Positions 59,944 to 64,000 of a stretch of DNA of 64,000 nt are shown in pieces. Positions within the stretch are counted from its first letter, which is position 1; each line of letters begins with the position of its first letter. The position numbers were made by a program, and so were the translations under genes. The notes beneath the pieces are model-generated. The model saw only the letters and a program-made list of their open reading frames with translations. It did no database searches and was not told the DNA's origin. This stretch comes from Humitalea sp050632385 (lineage in GTDB: Bacteria > Pseudomonadota > Alphaproteobacteria > Acetobacterales > Acetobacteraceae), in the NCBI RefSeq assembly GCF_050632385.1, contig NZ_CP192599.1, forward strand, positions 1,860,001 through 1,924,000, given 5' to 3'.

Positions 59944-60924
59944 TCAGGTCCCGAGGGTGGTGCGGAAGAACAGGTCCTCCACCTTCAGCGGATGCGGCGA
60001 CAGGCCTTGCGCGTGATGCCAGCGCGCGAGCGCCTCCAGCGGCTTGCGGTTGCGGGCGATGCCATAGGGCCAGTAGTCGTCGCCAAGGGCGGCGCGGGTG
60101 CGGGCGAATTCGCCGGCGGTCCAGGGTAGCGCCACCTTCAGCGCCTGCACGATGGACAGGTCGGCGATGGCGCTGTCCTTCGCCGCGGTGAAGGCGGCCA
60201 TCAGCGACATCGGCAACCATGGCTCGGCTTCCGCCAGGCTGCGCCGGATGCCCATCAGGTGCATCACCGGGAAGATGCCGGTGCGCGTGGCGTAGTCGCG
60301 CTCGCGTTCCTCGTAGTCATCGAACAGGCGGGCGATGCCGGGCGTGCCCTTCACAAAGGCCTTTGGCGGCTTGTAGGCCAGCAGCGCGTCGATCTCACCC
60401 GCCAGCAGCATGTCCGCGAGCAGCCGGCCATCGGGCGCGCGTTCGACGGTGATGCCGGGCGGCAGCGCCGGCAGCGGGATATGGCTGCGCTCCACCTCGT
60501 CCACGTCGCCCATCACCCAGGTCACGTCCCCAGCCTGGACGCCGTATTCATCCGCCAGGATACCGCGGGCGACGACGGCCGCGGTCATCGAGTATTCGCG
60601 CACGCCGATGCGCCGGCCCTTGAGATCCTCGGGCCGCGTGATGCCGGCGGCGGGGTTCACGAACCAGGCGCCGTGCCGGAAGCTGCGGCTGGGGAAGATC
60701 GGCAGGCCGACATAGTCGCAGGCGCCGCGCGAGGTCAGCGCCATGAAGTTGCTGAAGGAGAGTTCGGAGACGTCGAACTCCGACTGGCCCAGGGCACGGG
60801 AGAACATCGTCTCGATCGGCATGTCGTGCAGCCAGACCGGGTCGCAGCCCTCCACCTTGATGCGGCCATCCAGCAGCGGGCGGGTGCGGTCGTAGTCCCA
60901 GACGGCGATCGACGGACGTAGCAT
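59944..60924 (-). CDS. 4,5-dihydroxyphthalate decarboxylase-like protein
   Basis: A 326-residue protein with the family opening (VWDYDRTRPLLDGRIKVEG). It also has DVSELSFSNFMALTSRGACD, LPIFPSRSFRHGAWFVNPAA and EDLKGRRIGVREYSMTAAVV. It shares the substrate-binding-protein fold but has no signal peptide, as in the cytoplasmic decarboxylases. Many proteins of this family act on compounds other than phthalate. It is convergent with monooxygenase 3 and starts 121 bp from the divergent RidA-like gene. Confidence 0.85.
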   Translation of the reverse strand: MLRPSIAVWDYDRTRPLLDGRIKVEGCDPVWLHDMPIETMFSRALGQSEFDVSELSFSNFMALTSRGACDYVGLPIFPSRSFRHGAWFVNPAAGITRPEDLKGRRIGVREYSMTAAVVARGILADEYGVQAGDVTWVMGDVDEVERSHIPLPALPPGITVERAPDGRLLADMLLAGEIDALLAYKPPKAFVKGTPGIARLFDDYEERERDYATRTGIFPVMHLMGIRRSLAEAEPWLPMSLMAAFTAAKDSAIADLSIVQALKVALPWTAGEFARTRAALGDDYWPYGIARNRKPLEALARWHHAQGLSPHPLKVEDLFFRTTLGT

Positions 60925-61044
60925 ATGCAGGCTCCAAGACAGGATTGGCATGGTGCAGCACCGCGATGCCGCCGTCCACGCGGTTGCCCGAGGCTTATGC
61001 ATCGGCTTCAATCGCCATACGCCATTTTGAGGAACCTGCCGGAC

Positions 61045-61800
61045 ATGTCAGCGACGATCGATGTGACGGAGGCCGGCTTTCGCTTCGTGCCTGGCGTGTT
61101 CCAGTATTCCTGCGGCGTCGCGGCGCTGCCCGGCTACCGCCTGGTGCGCGCGCGCTTCGCCGAGCCGGTGCCGATGGCGGAAGGCTGGCTGCGCATAGCC
61201 GCACATCTGGATGCGCTCGGCCGTCCACGAAACGCCTTCTGCGCCTGTGAACTGCGGTCCCCGGCACCCTTCACCGAAGCGGGCTTCCTCGCATTCAACC
61301 AGGCCTATGCGGCGGTGCTGGCGGAATGGGGCATCCTGCACGATGGGCAGAACCCGGTCGCCCGCAGCAATGTCTGCCCCGACATCGCGCCGCCGGCCGA
61401 GCCTGGCTTCCACGCCTTCACCTACACCATGCCCGACACTGCCGCGGCGCCGTCCTTCGTCGTCGCCGGCAGTGGTGAGGCCGCGGAAGGCCGCGGCAAT
61501 TATCGCGATCACATCGTGGCCCTCGGCGACACCTCGCCCGAGGGCATGTTGAAAAAAGCGCGCTGGGTGCTGGGTGAGATGGAGCGCCGCATGGCCGCGA
61601 TGGGCTTCGGCTGGGCGGCGACCACCGGCGTGCAGGTCTATACCGTCTACGACATCCATCCCTTCCTGGCGCAGGACCTGGTCGCTCGTGGTGCCGCGCG
61701 GCACGGCGCCACCTGGCAGTTCTGCCGGCCGCCTGTGGAGGGGCTGGACTACGAGATGGATTGCCGTGGCGTGGCGACAGAACTTGTGCTGCCGGGCTGA
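61045..61800 (+). CDS. Conserved protein, possibly RidA-like
   Basis: A 251-residue soluble protein with VPGVFQYSCGVAALPGYRLV, CELRSPAPFTEAGFLAFNQA and YAAVLAEWGILHDGQNPVAR, reminiscent of RidA/YjgF-superfamily domains. Assignment is tentative. Its 3' end overlaps the convergent iron-sulphur subunit gene by 52 bp, which is unusual and leaves the exact end of that gene open to question. Confidence 0.6.
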   Translation: MSATIDVTEAGFRFVPGVFQYSCGVAALPGYRLVRARFAEPVPMAEGWLRIAAHLDALGRPRNAFCACELRSPAPFTEAGFLAFNQAYAAVLAEWGILHDGQNPVARSNVCPDIAPPAEPGFHAFTYTMPDTAAAPSFVVAGSGEAAEGRGNYRDHIVALGDTSPEGMLKKARWVLGEMERRMAAMGFGWAATTGVQVYTVYDIHPFLAQDLVARGAARHGATWQFCRPPVEGLDYEMDCRGVATELVLPG

Positions 61801-62276
61801 AGCACGGCGGCGGCCGCCTGCACCGCGTCGATGATCGGCTGGTAGCCGGTGCAGCGGCAGTAGTTGCCGGACAGCGCCTCGCGAATCGCCTCGCGCGTCG
61901 GGGTGCTGTCCTGGCGCAGCAATTCGGCGGCCTGCAGCAGCATCCCCGGCGTGCAGAAGCCGCATTGCAATGCGGCGTGGCGCACGAATTCGGCTTGCAG
62001 GGCGGTGATCTCGGGGCCGGTGGCGGCTTCGATGGTTTCGACGGCCGCGCCATCCGCCTGCACCGCCAGCACCAGGCAGCCGCGGACCACGGCGCCATCC
62101 AGCCGCACATGGCAGGCGCCGCAGACGCCATGGGCGCAGCCGACATGGCTGCCGGTCAGGCCGAGATCGGCACGCAGCCATTCCACCAGCGTCTGGCGTA
62201 GCGGCGCACGGCCGGAGACGGCGCGGCCGTTCACGGTGCAGGCGACGGTCCCCATGGGTTCGTCAGGCGGCAGCAT
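61749..62276 (-). CDS. Molybdenum hydroxylase, [2Fe-2S] small subunit
   Basis: A 175-residue xanthine-dehydrogenase-family subunit. The plant-type cluster is CAHGVCGACHVRLDGAVVRGC (split here as CAHGVCGAC and the later Cys). The second cluster is CGFCTPGM with CRCTGYQP. The ATG at 62276 has AAGGAG upstream and overlaps the FAD-subunit stop by 14 bp. It transfers electrons from the molybdenum site to FAD. Confidence 0.93.
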   Translation of the reverse strand: MLPPDEPMGTVACTVNGRAVSGRAPLRQTLVEWLRADLGLTGSHVGCAHGVCGACHVRLDGAVVRGCLVLAVQADGAAVETIEAATGPEITALQAEFVRHAALQCGFCTPGMLLQAAELLRQDSTPTREAIREALSGNYCRCTGYQPIIDAVQAAAAVLQPGSTSSVATPRQSIS

Positions 62277-63090
62277 GGGGTGCGATCTCCTTCGCGGCGC
62301 GGCGCAGCAGGCCCTGCGCGAGATGCAGGCGATAGGCGGCGGATGCCTCCGGCGAGGCCAGCGGGTCCAGCAGGGCGGGCAGCAGGGCCGCGGCATCGGC
62401 GCCGGCGGCCACCGCCGCTTCCAGGGCCGGCAGGCGGCGCGGATGCGCCTCGACGCCGAAAAACGCCAGGCGCGCGGCGCCCGGACGCCGCATCATGGCA
62501 AGGCCGGCCATGGCGAAATCGCCATGCCGCCGCGAAATTTCGGCGAACCAGGGGGTCCATCCGGCGGCGATCGGGATTTCCACCCGCAGCAGCATTTCCT
62601 CCGCGCGGCGCGCCGTGGCGTAGAGGCCCTGGAAGAAGTCCGGCGCCGCCACCCGTCGTTCACCCGCCGCCGATGCCAGCACCAGCACGGCGTCCAGCGC
62701 CAGCATGCAGGCGGGAAGTTCCGCCGCCGGATCGGCCAGGCACAGGCTGCCGCCCAGGGTGCCGCGATTGCGAATGGCGGGGTGCGCGACGTGGCGCAGG
62801 GCCAGCGGCAGCAATGGTGCCTGCGCCGCCACCAGCGGATGCGCCAGCACCGCCGCGTGGCGTGCCATGGCGCCAATGCGCAGCAGCTCGCCATGCCGCT
62901 CGATGCCATCCAGGCCCGGCAGGCGATTGAGGTCCAGCAGCAGCGCCGGGCGAGCCACGCGCAGCGCCAGCATCGGCATCAGGCTCTGCCCGCCGGCCAG
63001 GGGGGCCGCATCCTCGCCATGCCGGGCGAGCAGGGCCAGCGCCTCCGCCAGCGTCGCCGGGCGGGCGTAGTCGAAGCGGTTGGGCGTCAT
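62263..63090 (-). CDS. Molybdenum hydroxylase, FAD-binding medium subunit
   Basis: A 275-residue CoxM/CutM-like protein with APLAGGQSLMPMLALRVARP and the FAD motif IRNRGTLGGSLCLADPAAEL. It overlaps the large-subunit stop by ATGA and the small-subunit start by 14 bp, giving the order large-medium-small on one transcript. Confidence 0.93.
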   Translation of the reverse strand: MTPNRFDYARPATLAEALALLARHGEDAAPLAGGQSLMPMLALRVARPALLLDLNRLPGLDGIERHGELLRIGAMARHAAVLAHPLVAAQAPLLPLALRHVAHPAIRNRGTLGGSLCLADPAAELPACMLALDAVLVLASAAGERRVAAPDFFQGLYATARRAEEMLLRVEIPIAAGWTPWFAEISRRHGDFAMAGLAMMRRPGAARLAFFGVEAHPRRLPALEAAVAAGADAAALLPALLDPLASPEASAAYRLHLAQGLLRRAAKEIAPHAAA

Positions 63091-64000
63091 GCCAGGCGCC
63101 CCAGCGCGCGCAGCACGTCCATCGGCTGGATCGGCATCTGCGTCACCACCCCGCCACCGGCCGCGGCCAGCGCGTCGTTCACCGCGTTCAGGATCGCCGC
63201 CGGCACGCCGCCGGTGCCGGATTCGCCCGCCCCCTTGGCGCCGAGCACGCTGCCGGCATAGGGCGTCTCGACATGGCCGAGTGCGATGTCCGGCACATCC
63301 ATGGCCATCGGCAACAGGTAGTCGGCCAGCGTGCCGGACTGGAACTGGCCGTTTTCGGCGTCGTAGCGACAGGCCTCCAGCAGCGCCTCGCCAAGCCCCG
63401 TGGCGATGCCGCCGCGATATTGGCCATCGACCAGCAGCGGGTTCAGCAGGCGGCCGCAATCGCCGACCATCCAGTACCGCAGCACGCGCACCAGCCCGGT
63501 CTCGCCATCCAGTTCGACCAGCGCCGCCTGCATGCCGTTGTTGGCCAGCGTCGCATCCTGTTCGCGCCGGTAGTGGTGGGCGGCGGTCAGGCTAGGGCTG
63601 ACACCGCCGGGCATCTCATGGCCACGGAACAGCATGGTGCGCGCCAGGTCGGACAGCGGCATGCGGGGCGTGCCGGTCGCATCCACCACCTGGCCGTCCT
63701 GGATGTCGAGCGCATCCGGCGCCGCCTGCAACAGCGCGCCTGCCGCTTGCAGAAGCTGTGCCCGCAGGGCGCGGCCGGCGCCCCAGGCGGCCTCGCCACC
63801 GATCGCGGCGCCGCGGCTGGACCAGGCGCCGCCGCCATGGGGCGCGGCCTGCGTATCGCCGGCCTGCACGCGCACCGCTGCGGCCGGGACGCCGATGGCA
63901 TCGGCCAGCACCTGCGCCAGGCCCTGGGCGATGCCCTGGCCGATCTCGGTGATGCTGGCCTGGGCGCTGATCGCGCCATCGGGTTCCAGCGTGACGACCA
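63087..64000 (-). CDS. Molybdenum hydroxylase, large subunit (C-terminal part)
   Basis: The frame is open to the window edge, so the N terminus is missing. Visible are SITEIGQGIAQGLAQVLADA, the conserved GDTQAAPHGGGAWSSRGAAI, VGDCGRLLNPLLVDGQYRGG and VLGAKGAGESGTGGVPAAIL. The last includes the KGAGE segment with the active-site glutamate. The substrate (CO, purine, aromatic N-heterocycle or aldehyde) cannot be told without the N-terminal active-site loop. Confidence 0.93.
   Translation of the reverse strand, partial: VVTLEPDGAISAQASITEIGQGIAQGLAQVLADAIGVPAAAVRVQAGDTQAAPHGGGAWSSRGAAIGGEAAWGAGRALRAQLLQAAGALLQAAPDALDIQDGQVVDATGTPRMPLSDLARTMLFRGHEMPGGVSPSLTAAHHYRREQDATLANNGMQAALVELDGETGLVRVLRYWMVGDCGRLLNPLLVDGQYRGGIATGLGEALLEACRYDAENGQFQSGTLADYLLPMAMDVPDIALGHVETPYAGSVLGAKGAGESGTGGVPAAILNAVNDALAAAGGGVVTQMPIQPMDVLRALGRLA

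Overview
The window is about 64 kb of very GC-rich bacterial chromosome with dense genes, frequent ATGA stop/start overlaps and an alphaproteobacterial gene order (degP-like, serB, miaA, ilvB-ilvH-ilvC, leuA, then mreBCD-mrdA-rodA). Protein styles and the many Bug/TAXI solute receptors and catabolic genes suggest Acetobacteraceae (Roseomonas or a relative). That placement is inference from gene content; no rRNA or other marker is present.

Left part (1-16,160): core housekeeping genes. A DegP/HtrA protease tail is followed by a cluster of palindromes, then serB and miaA (divergent) and the branched-chain amino-acid genes ilvB, ilvH and ilvC, which end at a clear hairpin. A PuuE-like deacetylase is translationally coupled to a secreted I78-type protease inhibitor. 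leuA is preceded by a previously unannotated-looking 35-codon leader ORF ending in a run of five leucine codons, a classic attenuation signature. The cell-shape operon mreB-mreC-mreD-mrdA(PBP2)-rodA ends just before a tRNA-Lys(CTT) gene.

Middle (16,113-31,853): a 15.7-kb element integrated into the 3' half of that tRNA gene. A 49-bp perfect direct repeat marks attL (inside the intact tRNA) and attR. A tyrosine integrase lies next to attR. A leftward operon of ATGA-coupled genes carries a pair of Tat-signal-bearing small paralogues, an AlpA-like regulator, a Toprim primase and a DUF927-type ATPase; it diverges from an XRE regulator. No capsid, tail or terminase genes are visible, so it looks like a phage satellite or cryptic integrative element. 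Between the regulator and the integrase sits AT-richer cargo: a HipA/CtkA-like kinase followed after one base by a HIRAN-domain protein, and a HigB-HigA(ImmA/IrrE)-plus-third-gene operon with a perfect palindromic operator. The left end contains decayed duplicate modules and repeats.

Right part (31,875-64,000): accessory metabolism and signalling. It holds a subtilase, a class III cyclase with TPRs, a PAP2/haloperoxidase protein and a Crp/Fnr regulator. It also holds a catabolic cluster (alpha/beta hydrolase, Bug receptor, amidohydrolase, Rieske ferredoxin) and a GltS-like symporter with a TAXI receptor. Further on are a large protein of unknown function, a glycosyltransferase-methyltransferase fusion, an MFS carrier and a ferric-reductase-like flavoprotein. 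Three paralogous flavin monooxygenases sit around a peptide-type ABC substrate-binding protein. The window ends in a molybdenum-hydroxylase operon whose large subunit runs off the edge.
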